Assembly (NCBI RefSeq): GCF_002198735.1
Contig: NZ_MWLO01000021.1
Span: 1 to 40,270, forward strand
Reading direction: 5' to 3'
DNA from: Ideonella sp. A 288
GTDB taxonomy: Bacteria > Pseudomonadota > Gammaproteobacteria > Burkholderiales > Burkholderiaceae_C
Length of the DNA: 40,270 nucleotides
In this document: piece after piece, positions 18,076 to 25,689 of the stretch
How the letters are laid out: each line of letters starts with the position of its first letter
Numbering within the stretch: the first letter of the stretch is position 1
Notes under the pieces: model-generated
What the model was told of the DNA's origin: nothing
What the model saw: the letters and a program-made list of their open reading frames with translations, nothing else
The model's database searches: none
Position numbers and translations under genes: made by a program

Positions 18076-19593
18076 TCAGAGCCAGTAGGCCCACAGCCCG
18101 GCCAGCCACTCCTTCAGCCGCAGGTGCAGCGGCCGCCGGGCCCAAGGGCCGGCGGCAATGGCGTCGGACGCGGCCAGGTCCTTCGCGAACATCGCCTGCA
18201 ACTGGCTGCCGAAGCCCGCGCCCAGCACCACGGCGTTCAACTCGTGGTTGTGCAGGAAGCTGCGCCAGTCGAGGTTGGTGGAGCCCACGGTGGCCCAGAC
18301 GCCGTCGATCAGTGCCGTCTTGGCATGCAGGATCACGCCACGCCGCTCGAAGATCTTCACCCCGGCCTCCAGCAGGTGGGCGTAGTGGCCCCGGCCTGCA
18401 TGGAAGATGAGCCACGAGTCGGTCTGCGCGGGCAGGATCAGCGTCACGTCCACGCCGCGGCCGGCGGCCGCGGTCAGGGCCGCCAGCAGTTGCGGGTCGG
18501 GGGCGAAGTAGGCATTGGTCAGGTGCACGCTGGTCTCGGCACTGGCAATGGCCGAGAGCAGCGTGGCGTAGATCAGGCTGAAGGGCTCTTCGGGCGAACT
18601 GCCGATGGCGCGCACCACTTCGCGGCCGGCGACCTGGGGCGGCGGAAAGTAGGCGCGATCGGCCAGCGGTGCGCCCCGCTGCTGGGCCCAGGCGGTGATA
18701 AAGAGCTTCTGCAGTTCGGCCACCACCGGGCCCTGCAACTGCAGGTCGGTGTCGCGCCAGGCCAGTGCGCCGTCTGCGGGGGCCGCGCCGGGCCGGCGGC
18801 CCTTGCGCAGCGAACTGCCGGAGTACACGCTGCTGATGTTGATGCCGCCGAGGAAGGCGGTGCGGCCGTCGACGATCAGCAGCTTGCGGTGGTCGCGCTG
18901 GTTGAGCTCCCAGTCCTTGCGAACATCCAGCGGGTTGACGGGGTTGAACTCGAGCACGCGCACGCCACTGGCGGTTAGTCGGTCGAAGAAGGCCGGCGGC
19001 GTGCCGAGGGTGCCCACGCTGTCGTGCATCAGGTTGACCTGCACGCCGTGCTGCTGCCGCTCGATCAGCGCGTCGGCAAAGCGCCGGCCCACCTCGTCGT
19101 CGTCGAGGATGTAGGTCTCCAGGTTGATGTGGTCCTGTGCGGCCGCAATGGCCGCCAGCATGGCGCGGTAGGTGGCCGGCCCGTCCTGGAGCAATCGCAC
19201 GTCGTTGCCAACGGTGAGCGGGCTGCCGACGATGGCGTCCTCGCGGGCCAGGTGGCGGTCGAAGATGTCGGTGGCGGGGCCGCGGCCGGCCAGGCGGTCG
19301 AGCACGGCGCGGCTCTGCGCATCGCTCAGGGGCCCGGCGGCGCCCACCAGTTGCACCGGCGCTGCGGCTCGGTGCGACAGGTCGGGCACGATGTGCGGCA
19401 GGTCGGAGCAGCCGCCCAGCGCCAGGCAGCCCGCCAGGACGGGCACGGCGCAGGCCCACAGGTCCGTGTGGCGAGGGCGGCTTGGGGCGGGTGCGATGGC
19501 AGGCTCCTGCAGACGTTGGTGGACAGGCGCTGCGGGGCGCGCCGCCCACCCATCATCGGCGGCGCCGCGGCGGCCGTCGGTGGCCTGGCGCAC
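18076..19593 (-). CDS. Phospholipase-D-domain protein, cardiolipin-synthase-like lipoprotein
   Basis: 505 residues from a GTG at 19593. Two HKD phosphodiesterase motifs are complete: H235-R-K237-LLIV-D242 and H423-A-K425-TALI-D430, each followed by the usual Gly and Ser/Asn residues (GGINISS; GSTNLDWRS). Cardiolipin synthases of this kind join two phosphatidyl units at the membrane. Before the catalytic part is a hydrophobic stretch with a lipobox (LALGGC), so it is probably a membrane-anchored lipoprotein. The start is unsure: the GTG at 19593 lies 27 bp after the upstream crp stop, and a second GTG at 19446 would leave a very short signal without a basic end. Likely co-transcribed with the Crp/Fnr gene before it. 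Confidence 0.85.
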   Translation of the reverse strand: MRQATDGRRGAADDGWAARPAAPVHQRLQEPAIAPAPSRPRHTDLWACAVPVLAGCLALGGCSDLPHIVPDLSHRAAAPVQLVGAAGPLSDAQSRAVLDRLAGRGPATDIFDRHLAREDAIVGSPLTVGNDVRLLQDGPATYRAMLAAIAAAQDHINLETYILDDDEVGRRFADALIERQQHGVQVNLMHDSVGTLGTPPAFFDRLTASGVRVLEFNPVNPLDVRKDWELNQRDHRKLLIVDGRTAFLGGINISSVYSGSSLRKGRRPGAAPADGALAWRDTDLQLQGPVVAELQKLFITAWAQQRGAPLADRAYFPPPQVAGREVVRAIGSSPEEPFSLIYATLLSAIASAETSVHLTNAYFAPDPQLLAALTAAAGRGVDVTLILPAQTDSWLIFHAGRGHYAHLLEAGVKIFERRGVILHAKTALIDGVWATVGSTNLDWRSFLHNHELNAVVLGAGFGSQLQAMFAKDLAASDAIAAGPWARRPLHLRLKEWLAGLWAYWL

Positions 19594-19619
19594 CGAACCG
19601 GTGTGCCCCCCGGGGCGAT

Positions 19620-20399
19620 TCAGGCCACCAGGCGCACCGGCCACTGGCGCTCTGGCCATTGGCGCACCGGCAATTGGAGCTCCGGCAGATGGCGCTCCGG
19701 CATCAGGCGGTCGTGTTCGTTGCGCACCACGCGGTAGCACTCGCAGGCCCGGTGCTCGAGGCCAGGGCGGTCGAGCACCTGGATGTGCCCGCGGGCGTAC
19801 CGGATCAGGCCGTCGCGCTGCAGTTTCAATGCGGATTCGGTGACGCCCTCGCGGCGCACGCCCAGCAGGTTGGCGATCAGTTCGTGCGTCATCACCAGTT
19901 CGTTGCCGGACAGGCTGTCCAGGCTGAGCAGCAGCCAGCGGCACAGTTGCTGGTCGATCGTGTGGTGGCGGTTGCACACCGCCGTCTGCGCCATCTGCGT
20001 GATCAGCGCCTGCGTGTAGCGCAGCAGCAGGTGCTGCACCGGACCGGGGTGGTCGAACTCTTCCTTGATGAAAGGGCCCGGCAGCCGCCATCCTTCGCCG
20101 GCAATCTGCACCACGGCGCTGCTGGGTGTGGAGCCGCCGCCCATGAACAGCGGCACGCCGACCACGCCCTCGCGGCCGACGATGCCGATCTCGGTCGACG
20201 ACCCCCGCTCGGTGACGTACAGCAAGGCCACCACCGCGGTGGTCGGGAAGACCACATGCGTCATGGCGATGCCTGACTCGTACATCACCATGCCCAATGG
20301 CATCGTGATGCGTTCGAGGCGCTGGCACCACCGGGCAACCACCTCCTGCGGCAGGGCGTTGATCAGCAGGTTGTCGGTGGGGCTGGATTGGGCGCGCAT
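19620..20399 (-). CDS. Crp/Fnr-family regulator, paralogue 1, with pentapeptide-repeat tail
   Basis: 259 residues: cyclic-nucleotide-binding-like beta-roll (MYESGIAMTHVVFPTTAVVALLYVTERGSSTEIGIVGREGVVGVPLFMGGG), a dimer helix, and a winged HTH with LLGVRREGVTESALKLQRDGLI. CRP Arg180 and Glu181 are kept (R-E), but the Arg185 position is Glu. The beta-roll lacks the cAMP phosphate-binding RxS signature, so the effector is unknown. The body is very similar to paralogue 3 at 24.3-25.0 kb. The C terminus differs: five tandem pentapeptides of the form P-E/V-R-Q-W, encoded by 15-bp repeats. The ATG at 20399 starts directly before the conserved region. A copy of the shared dyad lies at 20491-20510. 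Confidence 0.92.
   Translation of the reverse strand: MRAQSSPTDNLLINALPQEVVARWCQRLERITMPLGMVMYESGIAMTHVVFPTTAVVALLYVTERGSSTEIGIVGREGVVGVPLFMGGGSTPSSAVVQIAGEGWRLPGPFIKEEFDHPGPVQHLLLRYTQALITQMAQTAVCNRHHTIDQQLCRWLLLSLDSLSGNELVMTHELIANLLGVRREGVTESALKLQRDGLIRYARGHIQVLDRPGLEHRACECYRVVRNEHDRLMPERHLPELQLPVRQWPERQWPVRLVA
19637..19711. repeat. Five tandem 15-bp repeats encoding the Crp C-terminal tail
   Basis: Units at 19637-19651, 19652-19666, 19667-19681, 19682-19696 and 19697-19711 follow CCGGCANNTGGCGCT with one to several changes each. Translated on the minus strand they read PERHL, PELQL, PVRQW, PERQW, PVRLV. The paralogue at 24260 ends without them, so the array looks like a local expansion. 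Confidence 0.85.
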
Positions 20400-20490
20400 G
20401 AGATTCCCGAACGCCCGCGGTCCGGGCAGTTCGTTTGTAAGGCCTCAGGGCGAGCCTGTGATTGAGTGCCGCCAGTCACTGGGGTGTCTG

Positions 20491-20510
20491 TGGGTGCGCT
20501 GGCGAACAGA
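20491..20510 (-). promoter_or_regulatory. Shared Crp-like dyad, copy D
   Basis: On the minus strand TCTGTTCGCCAGCGCACCCA, in the 154-bp spacer before the crp gene at 20399. It matches the copy at 36987 closely. No good -10 lies at the standard distance; CTCAAT, 5 bp further (20461-20466), is the nearest candidate. Confidence 0.5.
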
Positions 20511-20535
20511 CCGTGCGGCCCGGTCCATGCCAGCG

Positions 20536-20550
20536 CGTGCCACGGGCACG
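20536..20550 (-). terminator. Short hairpin after fumC
   Basis: CGTGCC-CGT-GGCACG (minus strand) just after the fumC stop: a 6-bp perfect stem with a 3-nt loop and no T-run. Weak terminator candidate between fumC and crp. Confidence 0.3.
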
Positions 20551-20553
20551 GTT

Positions 20554-21999
20554 TCAGCGCGGCCGTGGGCCGAGCATCTTGTGCGGATCGACCCAGGTGT
20601 CGAAGTCCTCGGCCGTCGCGGCCCCCTGGGACAGCGTGGCCTCGCGCAAGGTCAGGCCGTTCCGTTCGGCGTCCTGGGCGATGCGTGCCGCACGGTCGTA
20701 GCCGATGTGCGGCACCAGCGCGGTGACGAGCATCAGCGACTCGTCCAGCAGGCGTGCCACCCGGGTGGCGTCGACCTGCAGCCCGGCCACGCAATGGGTG
20801 GCGAAGCTGCGCATGGCATCGGCCAGCATCCGCTGGCTGTCCAGCGTGTCCAGTGCGATCAGCGGCTGGAAGGCGTTGAGCTCGAGCTGGCCCTGGCTGG
20901 CCGCGAAGCCGATGGTGGCGTCGTGGCCCATCACCTGGGCGCAGACCATCGTCAGCGCCTCCACCTGCGTCGGGTTCACCTTGCCGGGCATGATCGAGCT
21001 GCCGGGTTCGTTCTGCGGCAGCCGCAACTCGCCCAACCCGGCGCGCGGTCCGCTGCCCATCAGCCGGATGTCGCCAGCCACCTTGGCCAGGACCACGGCC
21101 AGCAAGCGCAGTTGACCGTGCCAGGCCACCAGCGATTCCTGCCCGGCCACGGCGGCGAACAGGTTCTCGGCCTGCACCAGCGGCAGTGCCAGGCGCTCGG
21201 CCAGGGCCTCGGCCACCCGCGCGCCGAACTCCGGGTGCGTGTTCAGCCCGGTGCCCACCGCGGTGCCGCCCAGGGCCAGGGCGTGCACACCGTGCAGGGC
21301 ATGGCGAAGGTGTTGCCCGCAGGTGGCCAGTTGCGCGGCGTAGCCGCTGAACTCCTGGCCCAGCGTCAGCGGCGTGGCGTCCTGCAGGTGCGTGCGGCCG
21401 ACCTTGACGATGCCCTCGAAGGCGGCGGCCCGGTCGGCCAGCGCGGTGTGCAGCACGGCCAGCGCCGGCAGCAGCTCGTCGCGGGCCTGCAGGGCAACGG
21501 CGATGTGCACGGCCGACGGGAACACGTCGTTGGTCGATTGGCCGAGGTTGACCTCGTCGTGGGCGTCGACCGGCCGCGCGGTGCCGACACTGCCGGCACT
21601 GCCGGTGGCGCTGTCCGCGCGGTCGGCGCCCGCCGGGAAGGCGCCCAGCGCATGCGAGGCCAGCCCGGCGATCACCTCGTTGACGTTCATGTGGCTCTGC
21701 GTGCCCGAGCCGGTCTGCCACGCCGACAGCGGAAAGGCCTCGTCGACCCGGCCCTCGGCCACCCACTGCGCGGCCTGGGCGATGGCCTCGGCGCGTGCGG
21801 GATCCAGCCCCTGCAGCTCGCGGTTGGCCCCAGCCGCGGCCCACTTGATCCAGGCGATGGCGTGCACCACCTCCAGCGGCATGCGCTGTGTGCCGATGGC
21901 GAAGAAGCGCAGGCTGCGCGCGGTCTGCGGGCCCCACAGCGCGTCGACTGGCACGTCGACGGCGCCGAAGCTGTCGACCTCGCGGCGGGTGGCGGTCAT
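20554..21999 (-). CDS. fumC: Class II fumarate hydratase (FumC)
   Basis: 481-residue cytosolic TCA-cycle enzyme that interconverts fumarate and L-malate without an Fe-S cluster. The fumarase/aspartase signature GSSIMPGKVNPTQ is intact, with the catalytic loop G333-S334-S335. Other landmarks are SGTQSHMNVNEVIA, VGRTHLQDATPLTLGQEFSGYA and TGLNTHPEF. It is slightly longer than the usual 460-467 because a low-complexity stretch (GADRADSATGSAGSVG) sits before DEVNLGQSTNDVFPSA, partly from a short DNA repeat. The ATG at 21999 fits the family N terminus (VDSFGAVDVPVDALWGPQT). Seven bp separate it from the stop of the upstream small gene, so they are probably co-transcribed. Confidence 0.95.
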   Translation of the reverse strand: MTATRREVDSFGAVDVPVDALWGPQTARSLRFFAIGTQRMPLEVVHAIAWIKWAAAGANRELQGLDPARAEAIAQAAQWVAEGRVDEAFPLSAWQTGSGTQSHMNVNEVIAGLASHALGAFPAGADRADSATGSAGSVGTARPVDAHDEVNLGQSTNDVFPSAVHIAVALQARDELLPALAVLHTALADRAAAFEGIVKVGRTHLQDATPLTLGQEFSGYAAQLATCGQHLRHALHGVHALALGGTAVGTGLNTHPEFGARVAEALAERLALPLVQAENLFAAVAGQESLVAWHGQLRLLAVVLAKVAGDIRLMGSGPRAGLGELRLPQNEPGSSIMPGKVNPTQVEALTMVCAQVMGHDATIGFAASQGQLELNAFQPLIALDTLDSQRMLADAMRSFATHCVAGLQVDATRVARLLDESLMLVTALVPHIGYDRAARIAQDAERNGLTLREATLSQGAATAEDFDTWVDPHKMLGPRPR

Positions 22000-22006
22000 G
22001 GCCGGT

Positions 22007-22507
22007 TCAGCCGGCGGGCTTGCCGATCGATGCGGCCGGGTTCGACCGGCCGTCGACGGACGCCACGTCGAGCCCCCGGTCTGGCGATTCGAACACCTGC
22101 GACGCCGACGCAGCGGCAGCGGCCACCTCTTCGATGACGAAGCGGCCATAGCGTTGGGCGGACGCGGCATGGCACTGCTGCGCGACGCCGGCCACGGCCT
22201 CTGCGCTGGCGTCGTCGGCCGACTCCACGACCAGGAAGCCGCAGCCACGGGCGGCCTGCGTGCCGTGGGCCTCGACGAGGTTCAGGTCCTGCCCCATTGA
22301 GGCCAGCGGGCTGGCCGACAGCCGGTCAGCCTCGACCAGCGCGGTCATCTCCGCGGGTGAGTAGCGAACGATCGCATCGGCGGCAAAGCCCAGCGCGTGC
22401 AGCCGGTCGGTGGCCGCTTGAAGGTCGGGGCCCGGCTCGAAGGCGAGCACGGTGTGGCCCACGGGCTTGAACACGCCGAATGAGCGGGGCGGGTTGGTCT
22501 TGTCCAT
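22007..22507 (-). CDS. Conserved-looking small protein, unknown function
   Basis: 166 residues with no signal peptide, a cytoplasmic look and two alpha/beta halves. The N terminus SFGVFKPVGHTVLAF and the segment GCGFLVVESADDASAEAVAGVAQQCHAASAQRYGRFVIEEV resemble small stress-type proteins seen near regulators in Burkholderiales, but I cannot name a family with confidence. The ATG at 22507 is preceded by CTGGAGG in the right range. It ends 7 bp before fumC. The C-terminal 35 residues are low complexity. Confidence 0.75.
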   Translation of the reverse strand: MDKTNPPRSFGVFKPVGHTVLAFEPGPDLQAATDRLHALGFAADAIVRYSPAEMTALVEADRLSASPLASMGQDLNLVEAHGTQAARGCGFLVVESADDASAEAVAGVAQQCHAASAQRYGRFVIEEVAAAAASASQVFESPDRGLDVASVDGRSNPAASIGKPAG

Positions 22508-22613
22508 GGCAATCTCCTGGAGGTCGGGTGGCCGGTTCGGCCCGGTCTGCGGCAGCGTGGTCAGGCGACGGCGGGCTCGATGGGGTCCACCGTGCTCGAC
22601 CCGTCGGTGTGGG

Positions 22614-23240
22614 CTACAGCCGATGCACCGCCAGCGCCTCGGTGCACCAGGCCTGGCTGCGGCCGCGCAGCACGGCCATCACCTCGGCCTGCTGACGGGC
22701 CGGCACGCCGTGCACGACCACCGCATGGCAGCCCTCGGCCAGGTGGCGCTGCACGTTGCGGTCGAACTGCACCGGCCGCATCGGCCGGCTGAAGAGCAGG
22801 TGCAGGCCGACACCCAGCAGGGCGCCCGACAGGGTGGCGCCGCCCAGCCACAGCAGGTGCATGGCCTGGTCGGTGTCGGTTTCCGCCACCAGCCACAGCA
22901 GGGTGCACATGCCCGCCAGCCAGGCGCCGACGCCGGCACACACGAGCCGGTCTGACCGCGACTGCGCATGCTCGGACGGCCAGCGGTCGGTCCAGCGCCA
23001 CGAGACCCGGGCAAACCTGGTCCGTGACGCATCGGTCGGATCGAGCAACAGCGCCTGATTGGGCCGCAGGCCCTGGCGTTCGAACAGGTGGTCCAGCGTG
23101 TCGAGCGCCGCAGCCTGGCTCGAGAAGAAGCCGGCGGCACATTGCAGCACGTTGTCGTGGTGTTGTCCCGAGGCCAGGGCCGCCGTGGAGCGCGGCCAGT
23201 TCATGTCGGGCTGGAGAACTCGGGATCGAACTGTCGGCAT
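22614..23240 (-). CDS. Two-helix membrane protein, unknown function
   Basis: 208 residues. A soluble N-terminal part (residues 1-95, with FSSQAAALDTLDHLFERQGL) is followed by a hydrophobic hairpin (LVCAGVGAWLAGMCTLLWLVA; LLWLGGATLSGALLGVGLHLLF) and a C-terminal soluble part with CHAVVVHGVPARQQAEVMAVL. The last part resembles in style the FLVVESADDASAEAVAGVA segment of the neighbour at 22007, so both may handle related tasks. The ATG at 23240 has CGGAG about 8 bases upstream. Its spacer holds a copy of the shared dyad with CACGCT as -10. No family recognised. Confidence 0.75.
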   Translation of the reverse strand: MPTVRSRVLQPDMNWPRSTAALASGQHHDNVLQCAAGFFSSQAAALDTLDHLFERQGLRPNQALLLDPTDASRTRFARVSWRWTDRWPSEHAQSRSDRLVCAGVGAWLAGMCTLLWLVAETDTDQAMHLLWLGGATLSGALLGVGLHLLFSRPMRPVQFDRNVQRHLAEGCHAVVVHGVPARQQAEVMAVLRGRSQAWCTEALAVHRL

Positions 23241-23327
23241 GGGGTTGCTCCGTGGAGGTTCGGCCTGTGGCCGCAGAGGTCGCAGCAGCATTCCGGGCCG
23301 TCGGCCACACCGCCGGCGCGTGGGCCG

Positions 23328-23372
23328 AGCGTGCCAGCGGGGCCAGGCCGGGTCTGTTCTGTGCCGCACATT
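23328..23372 (-). promoter_or_regulatory. Shared Crp-like dyad, copy I, with -10 candidate
   Basis: TCTGTTCTGTGCCGCACATT at 23353-23372. On the minus strand CACGCT (23328-23333) lies exactly 29.5 bp from the dyad centre, nearly the same hexamer as TACGCT at the nitroreductase promoter. A start near 23321 would give an 81-nt leader for the 208-residue membrane protein. Confidence 0.45.
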
Positions 23373-23391
23373 GGAACGCGCGGGGTCTGCG

Positions 23392-24159
23392 TCACAGCAG
23401 TTCGGCATAGGCCGACATGTCGGCCGCATAGCAGCTGCAGGCGGCCGACTCCAGCCCGGTGCGGTCGAGCACGATGAGCTCGCCGCGGTGGTAGCGGATC
23501 AGGCCCTGTCGTTGCAGCGCGCCTGCGGCCAGCGTGATGCCCACCCGGCGCACGCCCAGCATGTAGGCCAGGAACTCGTGGGTGACGTGGAAGCTGTCGC
23601 CATGGGCGCGGTCCTGGCTCATCAGCAGCCAACGGGCCAGGCGCGGCCCGATCATGTGGAAGCGCAGGCACCCCGCCGCCGTGGCCAGCTGCGCCATGCG
23701 CACGCTCAGGTAGTGGTGCAGCAGGCGCTGCAGCGGCGGGCTGCGCGCCAGTTCCAGGCGGAAGTCGGCCATCACGATGCGCCAGGCCGAGCCGCGCCCC
23801 TGCACCAGCGCGTGCAGCGGCGACGTGAGCATGCCCAGGGCCACCTGGGCGCCGAGCATGCCCTCGCGGCCGACCATGCCCACCTCGAGGCCGGGCTCGT
23901 GGTCGACGTGCGCCACCAGCGAGATGAAGCTGTCGACCGGGAAGTACACGTGCTCGGCCGGCGCGCCCGCCTCGCACAGCACCTCGGACAGCACCAGGTC
24001 GACCGGTTCGCTGACGGCCAGCAGCCTGCGGCGGTCGGTGGCCGGCAGCAGTTCGATCAGGTGGTTCTCGGCGGTGGCCGCCGAGCCGTTCGCGCCGCGT
24101 GGCGGGCCACGCCACGCGTTCGGCGCGCTGGGTCGTACGGGTGTCGAGGGCACAGTCAT
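23392..24159 (-). CDS. Crp/Fnr-family regulator, paralogue 2 (divergent)
   Basis: 255 residues from the ATG at 24159; an ATG at 24171 and a GTG at 24219 are also in frame. The beta-roll is CEAGAPAEHVYFPVDSFISLVAHVDHEPGLEVGMVGREGMLGAQVALG and the HTH is FLAYMLGVRRVGITLAAGALQRQGLIRYHRG. The Glu181 position of CRP is Val and the Arg185 position is Leu, so its DNA contacts should differ from the other paralogues. It ends with a short Cys-containing tail (SAACSCYAADM) that matches the ACECY end of paralogues 1 and 3. No cAMP phosphate-binding motif is seen. It follows paralogue 3 with a gap of about 100 bp that holds dyad copy G. Confidence 0.9.
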   Translation of the reverse strand: MTVPSTPVRPSAPNAWRGPPRGANGSAATAENHLIELLPATDRRRLLAVSEPVDLVLSEVLCEAGAPAEHVYFPVDSFISLVAHVDHEPGLEVGMVGREGMLGAQVALGMLTSPLHALVQGRGSAWRIVMADFRLELARSPPLQRLLHHYLSVRMAQLATAAGCLRFHMIGPRLARWLLMSQDRAHGDSFHVTHEFLAYMLGVRRVGITLAAGALQRQGLIRYHRGELIVLDRTGLESAACSCYAADMSAYAELL

Positions 24160-24202
24160 GGGGTCGTCCATGAAGCAGTCTGCGCAAGGCCCGGGCACGC
24201 TG

Positions 24203-24222
24203 GCTGTCTCCTGGCGCACACA
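24203..24222 (-). promoter_or_regulatory. Shared Crp-like dyad, copy G (weak)
   Basis: On the minus strand TGTGTGCGCCAGGAGACAGC between Crp paralogues 3 and 2. One half-site (TGTGTGCGC) is good, the other partial. CAGACT at 24177-24182 is a possible -10, one base off the usual spacing; the same CAGACTGC context occurs at the GGDEF gene. It implies a very short leader for paralogue 2. Confidence 0.35.
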
Positions 24223-24259
24223 ACGCGGTGCATTTGCCGGCTCATGGCCTCAGCCGCGA

Positions 24260-24988
24260 TCAGGTGGCCGGGCGATCGGGCAGCAGTCGGTCGTATTCCT
24301 TCTTCACGACCGCATAGCACTCGCAGGTGCGGGCCTCGAGTCCCGGGCGGTCGAGCACCGAGATGCGGCCGCGCGCGTAGCGGATGAGCCCGCTGTCCTG
24401 CAACTTCAGCGCCGCGGCGGTGACGCCTTCGCGGCGCACGCCCAGCATGTTCGAGATGAGCTCCTGCGTCATCGCCAGTTCGCTGCCGGGCAGGCGGTCG
24501 AGGCTCAGCAGCAGCCAGCGGCACAGTTGCTGGTCGAGCGTGTGGTGGCGGTTGCACACCGCCGTCTGCGCCATCTGCGTGATCAGCGCCTGCGTGTAGC
24601 GCAGCAGCAGGTGCATCACCGGGCCGGCAAGGTCGAACTCCTGCTTCATCATCGGTGCGCGCAGCCGGTAACCCTCGCCGGCGCTTTGCACCACGGCCCG
24701 GCTGGGGGTGGTGTCGCCCCCCATGAACAGCGAGATGCCGATGATGCCCTCGTTGCCCACCACGGCGATCTCGGCCGAGGCGCCGTTCTCCATCACGTAC
24801 AGCAAGGACACGATCGCGGTGGTGGGGAAGTAGACATGGTGCTGGGCCGTGCCCGATTCGTAGATCACCTGGCCCAGCGGCATGGCCACCCATTCGAGAT
24901 GGGGCATCCAGCGATCGAACTCGGCGGGAGGCAGGGCGGCGAGCAGTTGGTTGCGCTGCGGGGCACTCTGGACTGGGGGGTTGGCCAA
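24260..24988 (-). CDS. Crp/Fnr-family regulator, paralogue 3
   Basis: 242 residues beginning at a TTG (24988) with a strong GGAGG 6 bases upstream; this decides the start. The beta-roll (IYESGTAQHHVYFPTTAIVSLLYVMENGASAEIAVVGNEGIIGISLFMGGD) and HTH (NMLGVRREGVTAAALKLQDSGLIRYARG) are close to paralogue 1. Arg180 and Glu181 of CRP are conserved, and the Arg185 position is Ala. A block of about 113 bp (24501-24613) differs from paralogue 1 (19921-20033) at only two bases although the flanks diverge, which suggests gene conversion. Dyad copy F with TAAGAT as -10 is upstream at 25073-25117. Effector unknown. Confidence 0.92.
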   Translation of the reverse strand: MANPPVQSAPQRNQLLAALPPAEFDRWMPHLEWVAMPLGQVIYESGTAQHHVYFPTTAIVSLLYVMENGASAEIAVVGNEGIIGISLFMGGDTTPSRAVVQSAGEGYRLRAPMMKQEFDLAGPVMHLLLRYTQALITQMAQTAVCNRHHTLDQQLCRWLLLSLDRLPGSELAMTQELISNMLGVRREGVTAAALKLQDSGLIRYARGRISVLDRPGLEARTCECYAVVKKEYDRLLPDRPAT

Positions 24989-25072
24989 CGAGATCCTCCG
25001 CGGCTGGCGTCTGGGCGCCGGGAAATGGGCGTGGCGGCGCGCCGAGACCCACCGACCGCGCCGTCCAGGTCG

Positions 25073-25117
25073 ATCTTAGGCAGGCGCGCCTGGCCTGTAT
25101 GTTCGGCAACGCACACA
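25073..25117 (-). promoter_or_regulatory. Shared Crp-like dyad, copy F, with -10 for crp paralogue 3
   Basis: On the minus strand TGTGTGCGTTGCCGAACATA (25098-25117) followed by TAAGAT (25073-25078), 29.5 bp from the dyad centre; predicted start near 25066 and dyad at -41.5. This would make paralogue 3 self-regulated if it binds the dyad. The same 297-bp spacer (24989-25285) also precedes the lipoprotein genes on the plus strand, where no matching -10 is seen. Confidence 0.6.
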
Positions 25118-25285
25118 AGGCCGGCACGCCGATTCGGCGCACGGTGCCGATGTAGGACGGCTCCCACAGGCGTTGAAGCCCACGTCCGATCGACGCGCAG
25201 CGTGCCCAGCCCCAGGATCAAGGTCTTGCCTTGCCCCCCCGCCTGTCGTTGCGGTGCCGCGAAGCCCCACACGATGGAGATCCCC

Positions 25286-25666
25286 ATGACCCCACACCTT
25301 TCGCCAGGTTGGCGCCTGCTGCGCACCGCGACACCGTTGATGGCCGGCCTGTTGCTGCTGGCCGCCTGCGCCAGCACGCCGCCGCCCGCCGAGCAACTGG
25401 CCGTCGGCCGCGCTGCCGTCGAGCGCGCTGGGGGGCCGGCATCGGCCGAGGCGCCTTTGGAGCTGGCCGCGGCGCGCGACAAGATCTCCCGCGCCAACAC
25501 CGCCTTCGCCGCCAAGGACTACGTGCTCGCCCGCCAGGTGGCCGAGCAGGCCGAGGCCGACGCCACGCTCGCCGAGGCGCAGGCCCGGTCGGTGCGCGCC
25601 AGCCGCGCGCTGACCGAAGTGCGCGAAGGCATCCGCCAGTTGCGCGAAGGCACGGCCCGCCCATGA
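25286..25666 (+). CDS. DUF4398-type lipoprotein
   Basis: 126-residue envelope lipoprotein. The signal ends with the lipobox LLLLAACAS, and the mature part is a helical DUF4398-like hairpin (LAVGRAAVERAGGPASAEAPLELAAARDKISRANTAFAAKDYVLARQVAEQAEADATLAEAQARSVRASRAL). The ATG at 25286 is preceded by GGAG at good distance; an ATG at 25274 is also in frame but poorly spaced. DUF4398 genes often sit beside an OmpA-like lipoprotein, as here. The stop overlaps a possible ATG of the next gene. Probable role in the cell envelope; mechanism unknown. Confidence 0.87.
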   Translation: MTPHLSPGWRLLRTATPLMAGLLLLAACASTPPPAEQLAVGRAAVERAGGPASAEAPLELAAARDKISRANTAFAAKDYVLARQVAEQAEADATLAEAQARSVRASRALTEVREGIRQLREGTARP

Positions 25667-25689
25667 ACACGACCCCGGAGATGCACACC

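Noticed and set aside
22007-23240. Treating the two small unknown genes as paralogues
   Set aside because: Only a short segment is similar in style and one has membrane helices; the similarity is too weak to claim.
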